NCBI RefSeq assembly: GCF_014349235.1
Contig: NZ_JACSOH010000002.1
Span: forward strand, 62,001 to 126,000
Source of the DNA: Cytophaga sp. FL35
Lineage (GTDB): Bacteria > Bacteroidota > Bacteroidia > Flavobacteriales > Flavobacteriaceae
Length of the DNA stretch: 64,000 nt
Reading direction: 5' to 3'
The notes beneath the pieces are model-generated. The model had not been told where the DNA came from and did not search any database. It saw only the letters and a list, made by a program, of their open reading frames with translations. A program made the translations under genes and the position numbers. The first letter of the stretch is position 1, and the number at the start of each line of letters is the position of its first letter. This document shows positions 28,252 through 37,835 of the stretch, one piece after another.

Positions 28252-29370
28252 ATGGCGAAAGTCGAAGTAAAACAATTATTGGAAGCAGGTGTGCATTTTG
28301 GACACCTTACACGAAAGTGGAACCCTAACATGGCTCCTTACATCTACATGGAGCGTAACGGCATCCACGTTATCAATCTTTACAAAACCGTTGCAAAATT
28401 AGAAGAGTCTAAGGAAGCATTAAAGAAAATTGCTGCTTCAGGACGTAAAATTCTTTTTGTAGCAACCAAGAAACAAGCTAAGGACATTGTTGCAGAAAAA
28501 GTTGCCAATGTAAACATGCCCTACATCACAGAGAGATGGCCAGGTGGTATGTTAACCAACTTTGTGACCATCCGTAAGGCGGTTAAGAAAATGGCCTCTA
28601 TCGACCGTATGAAAAAAGACGGTACATTCAACACCCTTTCAAAAAAGGAGAGATTACAAGTAGACCGTTTACGTGCCAAATTGGAAAAGAACCTTGGTTC
28701 TATTTCTGATATGACACGCCTACCAGGTGCTATTTTTATTGTTGATACCATGCGTGAGCACATTGCGGTTAAGGAAGCTCAAAAATTGAACATTCCAATT
28801 TTCGCAATGGTCGATACCAATTCTGACCCTAGGGATGTCGATTATTTAATTCCATCCAATGATGATGCTTCTAAGTCTATCAACATCATTATGCAAGAGG
28901 TAACCGATGCGATAGCAGAAGGACTTTCTGAAAGAAAATCTGAGAAGCAAGCCGATAAAGAAGGTGCCGATGACGCAAAAAAGGCTAAAAAAGAGTCTAA
29001 AAAATTGGAGCCTACACCAGAAACGGTCGAAACCAAAGCTCCTCCTGTTGTAGCAAAAACCCCTAAACCTGAAGTAAATGTGGAGGCTACCAAGGAAGCT
29101 GTAGCCAAAGAAACGGCTGCTGATGACCTAACAAAAGTGGAGGGTATTGGCCCTAAAGCTGCCGAGGCTTTAGTGAACGCAGGAATAGCTACCTATTCTG
29201 ATCTAGCAAAGGCTGATCCGGAAAAAGTAAAGGAGATTTTGACTGAAGCCAGCTCTAGAATGTCTCATTTAGACCCAACCTCTTGGCCTAAGCAAGCCCA
29301 AATGGCTGCAGATGGTAAATGGGACGAGTTGAAAGAGTGGCAAGACAGCGTTAGCGGTGGTGTTGAATAA
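28252..29370 (+). CDS. rpsB: 30S ribosomal protein S2 with C-terminal helix-hairpin-helix extension
   Basis: Ribosomal protein uS2 (372 residues). Residues 1 to about 228 are a normal S2 core: EAGVHFGHLTRKWNPNMAPY, HVINLYKTV, ITERWPGGMLTNF, IVDTMREHIAVKEA and MVDTNSDPRDVDYLIPSNDD. A charged linker rich in Lys, Ala, Glu and Pro (about 229-290) leads to a helix-hairpin-helix-type domain (about 291-350, DDLTKVEGIGPKAAEALVNA) and an acidic end. S2 in most bacteria stops near residue 240. The tail resembles that of ActC in this window. The gene heads the rpsB-tsf pair. S2 function is secure; the extension's role is unknown. Confidence 0.95.
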   Translation: MAKVEVKQLLEAGVHFGHLTRKWNPNMAPYIYMERNGIHVINLYKTVAKLEESKEALKKIAASGRKILFVATKKQAKDIVAEKVANVNMPYITERWPGGMLTNFVTIRKAVKKMASIDRMKKDGTFNTLSKKERLQVDRLRAKLEKNLGSISDMTRLPGAIFIVDTMREHIAVKEAQKLNIPIFAMVDTNSDPRDVDYLIPSNDDASKSINIIMQEVTDAIAEGLSERKSEKQADKEGADDAKKAKKESKKLEPTPETVETKAPPVVAKTPKPEVNVEATKEAVAKETAADDLTKVEGIGPKAAEALVNAGIATYSDLAKADPEKVKEILTEASSRMSHLDPTSWPKQAQMAADGKWDELKEWQDSVSGGVE

Positions 29371-29471
29371 CCACTTTTCTCAGAAGTAAATTAAATTAAA
29401 AATAACGTTTGCTTTATGAAGATTGCCTTCAACCGAACTATCTTCCAGCAAATTGAAAAATAGCATAGAAA

Positions 29472-30296
29472 ATGGCAAAAATTACAGCCGCAGAAGTAAA
29501 TAAATTAAGAAAGACCACTGGCGCAGGTATGATGGACTGCAAAAAAGCCTTGGTTGAAGCAGAAGGGGATTTTGACAAAGCTATCGAAATCCTTCGTAAA
29601 AAAGGTCAGAAAGTAGCAGCTAAAAGAGCCGATAGGGATTCCTCAGAAGGTGCAGCTATCGCTAAAGTGAATGCTGATAATACGCAAGGTGTTATCATTT
29701 CATTGAATTGCGAAACTGACTTTGTTGCCAAAAATGACAGTTTTGTGACATTGGCCAATGAATTGGCAGATTTAGCTCTTGGTTTTGACAGCAAAGATGC
29801 TTTCTTGTCTGCTGATTTTAAAGGAATGACGGTTCAGGACAAATTAACGGAGCAAACTGGCGTAATTGGTGAAAAAATTGAAATTGGAGGGTTCGAGAAA
29901 TTGAGTGCGCCTTTCGTAGGAAGCTATATTCACGCAGGTAACAAAATTGCCGTTCTTACAGGACTTTCTGCTGCCGTTGACGGTGCAGAAGAAGCTGCAA
30001 AGGATGTTGCAATGCAAGCTGCCGCTATGAACCCTGTTGCTCTAAACGAAGACGGTGTTGACCAATCTGTAATCGACAAAGAAATCGAAATTGCAAAAGA
30101 TCAATTGCGTCAAGAAGGTAAGCCAGAGGAAATGTTGGATAAAATCGCTAAAGGTAAAATTAAGCGATTCTTTAAAGACAACACCTTGGTAAACCAAGAT
30201 TTCATTAAAGACAGCAAGCAAAGTGTTGCCCAATATGTGAAATCTGTAGATTCTAGCTTGGAAGTTACCGATTTTAAAAGGGTCGCTTTAGGATAA
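29472..30296 (+). CDS. tsf: Translation elongation factor Ts
   Basis: Nucleotide-exchange factor for EF-Tu. The 274-residue protein has the N-terminal UBA-like domain (VNKLRKTTGAGMMDCKKALV), the core motif LNCETDFVAKND, which contacts EF-Tu, and a C-terminal module. It is 101 bp after rpsB and ends with tandem stops TAATAA. The order rpsB-tsf is conserved, but pyrH and frr, which often follow directly, are separated here by a peptidase gene on the other strand. Confidence 0.97.
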   Translation: MAKITAAEVNKLRKTTGAGMMDCKKALVEAEGDFDKAIEILRKKGQKVAAKRADRDSSEGAAIAKVNADNTQGVIISLNCETDFVAKNDSFVTLANELADLALGFDSKDAFLSADFKGMTVQDKLTEQTGVIGEKIEIGGFEKLSAPFVGSYIHAGNKIAVLTGLSAAVDGAEEAAKDVAMQAAAMNPVALNEDGVDQSVIDKEIEIAKDQLRQEGKPEEMLDKIAKGKIKRFFKDNTLVNQDFIKDSKQSVAQYVKSVDSSLEVTDFKRVALG

Positions 30297-30300
30297 TAAC

Positions 30301-30352
30301 GAACCCTTTTGGTTCACAAAAAAACCCGCTACACTTCTAGCGGGTTTTTTTA
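30301..30352 (+). terminator. Hairpin and intrinsic terminator after tsf
   Basis: A small hairpin GAACC-CTTTT-GGTTC (30301-30315) is followed by a terminator with stem AAAAACCCGCT / AGCGGGTTTTT and loop ACACTTCT, ending in a T run. The A run on the left makes it usable by the M61 peptidase gene on the minus strand. Confidence 0.88.
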
Positions 30353-30381
30353 TGTAATAATAACTTAGAGCTAATTTATAT

Positions 30382-32253
30382 CTAACCTTTTAACCAACGT
30401 TGCCTTAACTCTGATTCTTTATTACTTACAGACGCTACCGGAACAATAGTTTCTACTTCCAACATTGGGGTGCCAGCCAAGCCTTTCAACGTAACATCTT
30501 CTCCTCCCCTTCTAACCACCATTTCAATCTCCGTTTCAGGAGACCAAGTAAAACTTTGGCCAATTACGTTTCTAATAGAGTTCAAGTCTATCGTAGTTCC
30601 ATTGATGCTTTTTATGACATCACCACCTTTGACACCTAATGTTTTAAAGAAACTATTTAATTCCAATCCCTTTCTTATATAGATTTGGTCTTCATTTTCT
30701 TGATCTACATCAATGAATGGATTTTCACCATCTAAAAAGAAACCCGTTTGTTTTTCAACAATTTCCGTGGAAAGACCCATCTTCCCTAAGTACTCATTAT
30801 AATCAATTGGAGTATCACCTATAACATGTGTGTCAAAGAAGCTTCTAATTTCCGGGTAGGTCATTGCAACAATTTCATCGATCAGTTCATCGTCTTTGAA
30901 AGGTGTATTGTTTCCATATTTTTTAGAAAGCTCCTTCATCAACCACCGTACTCCTTTCTCACCATTACTCAATCTCCTTAACTCAATATCCAGAACCATA
31001 TTGATTAAAGCACCCTTTTCATATACATTGGCATAATTTTCCTCATATGGTTCCTCCAAAATATTCTCGCTCATCACCGTAAAGGACATTTCATCATCAT
31101 ATGCCTTGGCATTGTTTACCTTATCCATAATACGCTCATAGAACTCCGCCTCGTCTATCAACCCTTGCTGAATTTGAAATAAATTAGCAAAATACTCCGT
31201 GGTCCCTTCATACATCCAAAGATGTTGGGACATTTTAGGATCATTAAAATCAAAGTATTGCACCTCCTCAGAATGCACATTTAGCGGAGTAACAATATGG
31301 AAAAACTCATGTGAAACCACATCTACCATGGCTTGCTCCAAACGATCCTGGGGCATAGCTTCAGGTAAAACCACTACTGTAGAAGTATGGTGTTCCAAGG
31401 CACCAAACCCTTGCGCATCATCTGCTTCCATTGTTGACAAATACAGGAGAATATTGTATTCTTTTGTACCATCAATATCTCCCAAAAACGCCTTTTGCGC
31501 ACTCATCATCTTCTCCATACGCTCCTTTAAACTCGCAGCCGTATATACTCCATTGGGCGAGTAGACACTCAAAGTGACAGTAATATCATTAATCTGAAAG
31601 GTCTCGGTATTTGGTTTCGTATATTGAATGGGACTATCTATTACCTCAAAATAACGACTTGCCAAAAAAACATCTTTACCAACTTCTGTTTCCTCCACGA
31701 TTTTACTTTTTAAGGAAGTTGTTGCTTTAAGGCCTTCAGGGTAGTTGACCGTTATCTCATACGGCACTTCCTTTAAACCTTTAAAATATCCCACAAAACC
31801 ATGAAGATTTAGCACGAAATTTTCATTTTTAAGAATATTGGTTCCAGATGGAGAAAAGACCTTTTCACTGGTCTCACTTTCTGTATCGTAGGTATCGTTT
31901 ACCCTGTAAGTAACCTTATCCAGATTTTTACCTGATTCAACTTTCCATGTATTATCATCCAATTTTTCAAAGTTTAATTCATTGCCTTCATAGTCCAAAG
32001 CTTTGAAATCCTCGATATATTTTCCATAGTTATCCTCACTGTAAGTTCCAGGAACAGTTTTTGGAATATAGAAAAACACCTCTTCTGTCGTAAAAGCCCC
32101 AGGGTTCATGGACACCTGTACTTTATCGTCTTCTATATGTACCAAATCCAAAGTGGTAAACATTGGGGTTTTATCTGCCGTCAATACACTTTTACCGGCA
32201 CCACAACCCAGTAGCAGCAAGCTAAAAAAGCAGCCTAAAAAAATCCTTTTCAT
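30382..32253 (-). CDS. M61-family metallopeptidase lipoprotein with PDZ domain
   Basis: Zinc aminopeptidase-like protein of about 623 residues, related to the glycyl aminopeptidase (M61) family. I place the start at the ATG at 32253, seven codons inside the longest frame, because this gives a lipoprotein signal ending LLLLGC. Residues about 30-230 form the N-terminal beta domain. The catalytic region has HEFFH (zinc motif HExxH) followed by TPLNVHSEEV and MYEGTTEYFANL, which supplies the third ligand Glu. A PDZ-like domain follows near residues 520-600 (LGVKGGDVIKSINGTTID). Likely envelope-located; the substrate is unknown. It lies between tsf and pyrH on the opposite strand. Confidence 0.88.
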   Translation of the reverse strand: MKRIFLGCFFSLLLLGCGAGKSVLTADKTPMFTTLDLVHIEDDKVQVSMNPGAFTTEEVFFYIPKTVPGTYSEDNYGKYIEDFKALDYEGNELNFEKLDDNTWKVESGKNLDKVTYRVNDTYDTESETSEKVFSPSGTNILKNENFVLNLHGFVGYFKGLKEVPYEITVNYPEGLKATTSLKSKIVEETEVGKDVFLASRYFEVIDSPIQYTKPNTETFQINDITVTLSVYSPNGVYTAASLKERMEKMMSAQKAFLGDIDGTKEYNILLYLSTMEADDAQGFGALEHHTSTVVVLPEAMPQDRLEQAMVDVVSHEFFHIVTPLNVHSEEVQYFDFNDPKMSQHLWMYEGTTEYFANLFQIQQGLIDEAEFYERIMDKVNNAKAYDDEMSFTVMSENILEEPYEENYANVYEKGALINMVLDIELRRLSNGEKGVRWLMKELSKKYGNNTPFKDDELIDEIVAMTYPEIRSFFDTHVIGDTPIDYNEYLGKMGLSTEIVEKQTGFFLDGENPFIDVDQENEDQIYIRKGLELNSFFKTLGVKGGDVIKSINGTTIDLNSIRNVIGQSFTWSPETEIEMVVRRGGEDVTLKGLAGTPMLEVETIVPVASVSNKESELRQRWLKG

Positions 32254-32398
32254 AAAACTGTAAGTATAATTCATAATTTTCCAATTCAGTAAAACTGTAC
32301 AAGGTTATAAAAATTAACACAACTCCGGAGTATTATTAGGAAATAATTAAGGGTGACCTTTCCTACAAAACGCATCTAGATTCCAAACATTTTTTGAT

Positions 32399-32406
32399 TA
32401 TTTTTG
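32399..32406 (+). promoter_or_regulatory. Candidate -7 element for pyrH-frr
   Basis: TATTTTTG is a full match to TAnnTTTG and lies 20 bp before the pyrH ATG. No -33 element is seen at 19 bp. If used, the leader is about 14 nt. Confidence 0.4.
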
Positions 32407-32426
32407 CTCCAACGAAATCGTAGCGC

Positions 32427-33134
32427 ATGCAATACAAAAGAATTCTCCTAAAGCTAAGTGGCGAAGCTTTAATGGGAAACAAGCAGTACGGAATTGACTC
32501 AGAAAGGCTTTCTGAATACGCCCAAGAAATTAAAAATGTTGCGGACAAAGGCGTAGAAATTGCCATCGTTATTGGCGGAGGCAATATCTTTAGAGGATTA
32601 ACAGGGGCCGCCATGGGCATGGACCGTGTGCAAGGAGACCACATGGGCATGTTGGCAACAGTTATCAATGGCCTGGCCCTGCAAAGCGCTTTGGAGACAC
32701 AAGGAATACAAACCAGGTTACAGTCTGCCATCCATATCAATGAAGTTGCAGAACCTTTTATTAGAAGAAGGGCCATGAGGCACTTGGAGAAAGGAAGGGT
32801 GGTCATCTTTGGAGGTGGCACTGGAAACCCTTATTTCACGACAGATTCTGCAGCGGTTTTGAGGGCTATTGAAATTGAAGCCGATGTTATTCTAAAGGGC
32901 ACACGAGTTGATGGCATTTACACTTCGGACCCTGAAAAAGACAAGAACGCCACCAAATTCGACTCCATATCCTTTGCTGATGTTTTACTCAAAGGACTAA
33001 AAGTAATGGACACCACGGCCTTTACATTGAGCCAAGAAAACGAGTTGCCCATTGTGGTTTTCGATATGAATAAAAAAGGCAATCTTACCAAATTGGTAGA
33101 GGGAGAAAATATAGGTACCGTGGTCAACCTTTAA
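32427..33134 (+). CDS. pyrH: UMP kinase
   Basis: Phosphorylates UMP to UDP in pyrimidine nucleotide synthesis. The 235-residue protein has the amino-acid-kinase-family motifs [11 protein letters not shown] (phosphate loop), [41 protein letters not shown] and [18 protein letters not shown]. The length and the start [15 protein letters not shown] are typical. It is followed 31 bp later by frr, the common pyrH-frr pair. Confidence 0.97.
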   Translation: MQYKRILLKLSGEALMGNKQYGIDSERLSEYAQEIKNVADKGVEIAIVIGGGNIFRGLTGAAMGMDRVQGDHMGMLATVINGLALQSALETQGIQTRLQSAIHINEVAEPFIRRRAMRHLEKGRVVIFGGGTGNPYFTTDSAAVLRAIEIEADVILKGTRVDGIYTSDPEKDKNATKFDSISFADVLLKGLKVMDTTAFTLSQENELPIVVFDMNKKGNLTKLVEGENIGTVVNL

Positions 33135-33165
33135 CAGACACTTATTACGCATAATTTTTTTAACT

Positions 33166-33720
33166 ATGAACGAAGAGGTACAGTTTATACTTGATTCCGC
33201 CAAGGAAAGCATGGATGCGGCATTGAAGCATCTAGAAAAGGAATTTGTTAAGATACGTGCGGGTAAGGCCAGCCCGGCAATGCTCTCATCCGTAAAAGTG
33301 GAATATTACGGTTCGCTTACGCCATTGGCACAAGTTGCCAACGTAAACACACCAGATGGCCGTACCATTTCCGTTCAGCCATGGGAGAAAAATATGTTGC
33401 AGGAAATTGAAAAGGCCATTATAAATTCCAACTTGGGCTTCAACCCTATGAACAATGGCGATTTTGTAATCATCAACGTTCCACCTTTAACAGAAGAACG
33501 CAGGATTCAGTTGACAAAACAGGCTAAAGCGGAAGCAGAAGATGCCAAAGTTGGTATTAGAAGTGCCCGTCAAGAGGCCAATAAAGAGATTAAAAATTTG
33601 GATGCATCCGAAGATTTGCAAAAAAACGCAGAGGTAGACGTGCAGGAACTTACTGATGAATACATCAAAAAAACCGATGCCTTTTTGGCAAAAAAAGAAA
33701 AGGAAATTATGACGGTGTAA
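33166..33720 (+). CDS. frr: Ribosome recycling factor
   Basis: Splits post-termination ribosomes with EF-G. The 184-residue protein has the RRF pattern: a long N-terminal helix, VKIRAGKASPAMLSSVKVEY, NVNTPDGRTISVQPWEK, IINVPPLTEERRIQL and the C-terminal helix that ends in KKEKEIMTV. The GRAxP-like helix is intact. It is co-transcribed with pyrH and followed by a terminator. Confidence 0.97.
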   Translation: MNEEVQFILDSAKESMDAALKHLEKEFVKIRAGKASPAMLSSVKVEYYGSLTPLAQVANVNTPDGRTISVQPWEKNMLQEIEKAIINSNLGFNPMNNGDFVIINVPPLTEERRIQLTKQAKAEAEDAKVGIRSARQEANKEIKNLDASEDLQKNAEVDVQELTDEYIKKTDAFLAKKEKEIMTV

Positions 33721-33743
33721 TTACTAATTATTCAAAATTTTAA

Positions 33744-33772
33744 CAAAGCGGTTCAAGGACCGCTTTTTTTAT
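33744..33772 (+). terminator. Intrinsic terminator after pyrH-frr
   Basis: AAAGCGGT and ACCGCTTT form a stem around TCAAGG, followed by a T run. Confidence 0.87.
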
Positions 33773-33824
33773 ACACTTAATGTAACAACAGTTAATTTTA
33801 AAAGCTCTAGTCCATTTAAATCCT

Positions 33825-33861
33825 TTGTGTTAGGAACACAACTTGGCAATAACTACCTTTG
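33825..33861 (+). promoter_or_regulatory. Promoter with overlapping perfect palindrome, upstream of the RND/MMPL exporter
   Basis: TACCTTTG at 33854-33861 is a full -7 match, 19 bp before the ATG at 33881. A perfect dyad TTGTGTT-AGG-AACACAA lies at 33825-33841, exactly over the expected -33 region. Such an arrangement is what a repressor operator looks like. The symmetry is seen directly; the regulator is unknown. Confidence 0.5.
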
Positions 33862-33880
33862 CGCTCGGTAAAAATCTACC

Positions 33881-36268
33881 ATGACGAGTAAATTCACGAA
33901 AGGTTTTTGGGAAAAGACGGCGCGGATCATCCTACGGAATAGGATTTTGATTCTAATCCTTATTGCAGGTATTACGGTATTTCTTGGCATGCAATGGGAG
34001 AATATGCGGTTTAGCAATTCCCAGGCCAATCTACTTCCAGACAATCACCCTGTTAACATAGAATATCGGTCTTTCTTAAAACAGTTTGGTGAAGAGGGTA
34101 ATGCCATTGTTTTTGCTATCAAAGACCAAGCTTTATTCACCCCGGAAAACATTAACCGTTGGAATCGCTTTAGCAAGCAACTCGTCGCTTTCCCTGAAGT
34201 AGATTTTGTATTAAGCTTGGACAATCTTCAAGAGCTGGTCAAGGATAATGAAAAGCAGGAGTTTCAATTAAGACCTTTAATTGATGGCCAATTAAAAACA
34301 CAGAAGGAACTGGACAGTATTAAAGAACACTTGTTTACCGAACTTCCGTTTTATGATAAGCTATTGTTCAATAAGGAAAGTGCTACCATTAGAACGGTAG
34401 TAAATATGGACAAGGACATTGTGAACACAACGGTTCGTAAAGACTTTGTCTTGAAAGACCTCACTAATTTGGTTGAAAATTTTGAGGAAGAAACCGGTTT
34501 GGATGTTCATGTTTCGGGAATGCCCTATATCCGCACCATGAATTCCCAGAATATCATCGATGAAATTGGAAAGTTTATTTTAGCGGCCCTGGGGGTTACC
34601 TCGTTAATATTTTTCTTCTTTTTTAGAAGTTTTAGGGCCACCCTTATTTCCATGTGCATTGTTATCATTGGTGTCATGTGGGCTTTTGGTGTTCTGGGAT
34701 TGCTGCAGTATGAGATAACGGTATTAACAGCATTGATACCCCCTTTAATCATCGTTATAGGTATCCCTAACTGTATTTTTCTAATCAACAAGTACCAGCA
34801 GGAGGTCAAAAAACATGGTAACCAAGCACTATCCTTACAAAGGGTAATTTCCAAAATTGGGAATGCAACGCTTATGACCAACATGACTACAGCTTCCGGC
34901 TTTGCCACTTTTATTATTACGGACAGCAAACTACTTAAAGAATTTGGAATTGTAGCCTCAATAAATATCATTGGTATTTTCGTTTTGTCCCTTTTGATTA
35001 TTCCAATTATCTACAGTTTTTTATCCCTTCCCAAAACAAGACATCTTAAACATTTGAACAAAAAATGGGTAGACGGTTTTGTTAATTGGATGGAAGGTAT
35101 AGTCAGGGAACGGCGAATTTCAGTCTACATAGTTTCCTTGATTTTACTGGTTACTAGTATTATTGGTATCTATCAAATTGAAATTTCAGGGAGCCCCATA
35201 GAAGACATGCCCAAAAAAGCCCAGTTCTTCAAGGACATTCGCTTTTTCGAGAAAGAATTTGATGGCATAATGCCTGTAGAAATAGTGGTAGATACTAAAC
35301 GACCGAAAGGGGTGATGCGCTCTACCAACCTAAAACGCATTGATCAACTAAGTGAGGTCATTACGGAAATCCCGGAGTTATCAAAGCCTATTTCCGTGGT
35401 TAACTTGGTAAAATATTCCAAACAGGCCTTTTATAATGGCCTACCCAAGTACTACCAGTTGCCCACCAATCAAGAGAGCAATTTTATTTTGTCCGTGGCA
35501 CAAAAGTCTTCCGGAAATGAAAATCTTTTAAAGAATTTTGTTGATAGCACAGGACAAACTGCTAGGATAACCACTTTCATGAAGGACGTTAAAACGGATC
35601 GAATGGAAGAAATTGAAGCTAGACTACAAGAAAATATTGATAAGTTCTTCCCCGCCGAGAGGTACAACGTTTACATGACAGGGAGTGCCTTAATTTTCTT
35701 AAAAGGAACCAAGTACTTGGTCAAAAACCTAATTTTATCCTTGGCTTTCGCCATATTTCTGATAGCGCTGTTCATGGCTTACTTATTCAGGTCCTTTAGA
35801 ATGATTGTAATTTCCCTAATTCCCAACTTGCTCCCGTTGGTAATCACCGCTGGCGTAATGGGTTATGCCGGAGTACCAATTAAGCCATCTACCATACTTG
35901 TTTTCAGCATCGCATTCGGTATTTCCGTTGACGACACCATTCACTTTTTGGCAAAATACCGTCAAGAACTGATCACCAATAAATGGCACATTAAAAAATC
36001 CGTTTATGCAGCATTAAGGGAAACCGGAGTAAGCATGTTCTACACCTCTATCGTATTATTTTTTGGTTTTTCTGTCTTTATCATTTCTAATTTTGGAGGA
36101 ACAGTAGCACTAGGAGCATTGGTTTCGGCCACTCTAATGTTCGCTATGTTAGCGAATCTTATTTTGTTGCCTTCCTTATTACTTTCATTGGAACGAAACA
36201 TTGCAAGCAAAAAAATCCTTAAAAAACCGCAAATAGATATCCTTCCAAAAAAGGATGAGGACAATTAA
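33881..36268 (+). CDS. RND/MMPL-family membrane transporter
   Basis: Polytopic inner-membrane protein of 795 residues with the RND superfamily layout: helix 1 (about 17-35), a large periplasmic loop, helices 2-6 (about 205-370), helix 7, a second loop, and helices 8-12 (about 620-770). Motifs include GVMWAFGVLGLLQYEITVLT and the membrane segment FSIAFGISVDDTIHFLAKYR, with the Asp pair that carries protons. At this size, and with no periplasmic adaptor or outer-membrane partner nearby, it belongs to the MMPL/HpnN-like group that exports lipids or hydrophobic compounds rather than the tripartite drug pumps. It appears monocistronic with its own promoter. Confidence 0.87.
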   Translation: MTSKFTKGFWEKTARIILRNRILILILIAGITVFLGMQWENMRFSNSQANLLPDNHPVNIEYRSFLKQFGEEGNAIVFAIKDQALFTPENINRWNRFSKQLVAFPEVDFVLSLDNLQELVKDNEKQEFQLRPLIDGQLKTQKELDSIKEHLFTELPFYDKLLFNKESATIRTVVNMDKDIVNTTVRKDFVLKDLTNLVENFEEETGLDVHVSGMPYIRTMNSQNIIDEIGKFILAALGVTSLIFFFFFRSFRATLISMCIVIIGVMWAFGVLGLLQYEITVLTALIPPLIIVIGIPNCIFLINKYQQEVKKHGNQALSLQRVISKIGNATLMTNMTTASGFATFIITDSKLLKEFGIVASINIIGIFVLSLLIIPIIYSFLSLPKTRHLKHLNKKWVDGFVNWMEGIVRERRISVYIVSLILLVTSIIGIYQIEISGSPIEDMPKKAQFFKDIRFFEKEFDGIMPVEIVVDTKRPKGVMRSTNLKRIDQLSEVITEIPELSKPISVVNLVKYSKQAFYNGLPKYYQLPTNQESNFILSVAQKSSGNENLLKNFVDSTGQTARITTFMKDVKTDRMEEIEARLQENIDKFFPAERYNVYMTGSALIFLKGTKYLVKNLILSLAFAIFLIALFMAYLFRSFRMIVISLIPNLLPLVITAGVMGYAGVPIKPSTILVFSIAFGISVDDTIHFLAKYRQELITNKWHIKKSVYAALRETGVSMFYTSIVLFFGFSVFIISNFGGTVALGALVSATLMFAMLANLILLPSLLLSLERNIASKKILKKPQIDILPKKDEDN

Positions 36269-36325
36269 GCAAAAATCTTCAGTGATTTAACCAACTACTT
36301 GCTCATATCTTTTTATTCAAAAAGT

Positions 36326-36333
36326 TATCTTTG
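36326..36333 (+). promoter_or_regulatory. Candidate -7 element for asnS
   Basis: TATCTTTG is a full match to TAnnTTTG, 26 bp before the asnS ATG. No clear -33 element at 19 bp. Confidence 0.42.
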
Positions 36334-36359
36334 CCCTTCAATTTTCAAGTGACCAAAAC

Positions 36360-37793
36360 ATGAACACGAAGAGCGTAAAGGAAATATTAAAAGGGGAACT
36401 TTTATTACAGGAAGTTACCGTAAACGGTTGGGTTAAAACTTTTAGAAGCAACAGGTTTATTGCTTTAAATGACGGTTCTACTCTTTCGAATATTCAATGC
36501 GTAGTAGACTTTGAAAATTTTGACCAGGATACATTGAAGCAAATCAATACCGGAGCCGCCATAAAGGTAACCGGAACCTTGGCCGAAAGTCAAGGAAGAG
36601 GCCAAAGTGTGGAAATTCAGGTAAAGGAAATTTTAGTACATGGAGGAGCGGATCCAGAGGTTTACCCAATTCAGCCTAAAAAACATTCCTTAGAGTTTTT
36701 ACGAGAGAAGGCCCACCTGCGTGTTAGAACCAATACATTTTCCGCCGTAATGCGTGTACGTTCTGCCTTGTCATTTGCTATTCACCAGTATTTTAGAGAA
36801 AATGGATTTTATTATTTTCATGCGCCTATTATTACTGGTTCCGATGCTGAAGGAGCCGGTGAAATGTTCCGGGTCACCACCTTGGATGATAAAAACCCAA
36901 AACTCACTGAAGAGGGAACGGTAGACTACAAAGAAGATTTCTTTGGAAAGGAAACCAATCTTACAGTTTCCGGACAATTGGAAGCGGAGGCCTATGCCAT
37001 GGCATTGGGAAAAGTATATACTTTTGGACCTACATTTAGAGCGGAAAACTCCAACACCTCTAGACATTTAGCGGAGTTTTGGATGATCGAACCGGAGATG
37101 GCCTTCTATGATTTGGACGCCAATATGGATCTGGCAGAAGATTTCATTAAAAGTGTTCTAAAATATGTTTTGGAGCATTGTGCCGAGGACTTAGAATTCT
37201 TGGAAAAGAGGTTATTAGACGAAGAAAAAACCAAGCCACAGGCTGAAAGAAGTGAAATGGCGCTTTTGGAAAAGCTGAAATTCGTAACTGAAAATGGCTT
37301 TAAAAGAGTAAGCTACACCGAAGCAATAGATATCTTAAGAAACTCAAAGCCCAATAAAAAGAAAAAATTTCAATATATCATTGATGAATGGGGTGCCGAT
37401 CTGCAAAGTGAGCATGAAAGATACTTGGTAGAAAAGCATTTTAAATGCCCCGTAATTCTTTTTGACTATCCTGCAAAAATAAAGGCATTTTATATGCGCC
37501 TCAACGAAGACGGAAAAACCGTGAGGGCCATGGACATTCTCTTTCCGGGAATTGGAGAAATCGTAGGCGGCTCTCAGCGTGAAGAAAGATTGGATGTACT
37601 TAAGGAAAAAATGGCAGCACTTAACATCCCTGAAGAAGAACTTTGGTGGTATTTAGACCTACGTAAGTTTGGCACCGCCACCCATAGTGGTTTTGGCCTA
37701 GGTTTTGAAAGATTGGTACTTTTCGCCACTGGAATGGGTAACATAAGAGACGTTATTCCGTTTCCTAGGACACCGCAGAATGCCGAATTTTAA
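36360..37793 (+). CDS. asnS: Asparaginyl-tRNA synthetase
   Basis: Class IIb aminoacyl-tRNA synthetase charging tRNA-Asn. The 477-residue protein has the OB-fold anticodon-binding domain (residues 1-110, VNGWVKTFRSNRFIALNDGS), motif 2 TFRAENSNTSRHLAEFWMIE and motif 3 GFGLGFERLVLFATG. The segment FDYPAKIKAFYMRLNEDGKT distinguishes AsnRS from AspRS. Direct charging of Asn means that this organism need not rely on amidation for tRNA-Asn. It precedes rpoN by 42 bp, probably co-transcribed. Confidence 0.97.
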   Translation: MNTKSVKEILKGELLLQEVTVNGWVKTFRSNRFIALNDGSTLSNIQCVVDFENFDQDTLKQINTGAAIKVTGTLAESQGRGQSVEIQVKEILVHGGADPEVYPIQPKKHSLEFLREKAHLRVRTNTFSAVMRVRSALSFAIHQYFRENGFYYFHAPIITGSDAEGAGEMFRVTTLDDKNPKLTEEGTVDYKEDFFGKETNLTVSGQLEAEAYAMALGKVYTFGPTFRAENSNTSRHLAEFWMIEPEMAFYDLDANMDLAEDFIKSVLKYVLEHCAEDLEFLEKRLLDEEKTKPQAERSEMALLEKLKFVTENGFKRVSYTEAIDILRNSKPNKKKKFQYIIDEWGADLQSEHERYLVEKHFKCPVILFDYPAKIKAFYMRLNEDGKTVRAMDILFPGIGEIVGGSQREERLDVLKEKMAALNIPEEELWWYLDLRKFGTATHSGFGLGFERLVLFATGMGNIRDVIPFPRTPQNAEF

Positions 37794-37835
37794 CGGGAAT
37801 TGGTTAACTTTATATAGGTTCAATTAAATTTTTCA

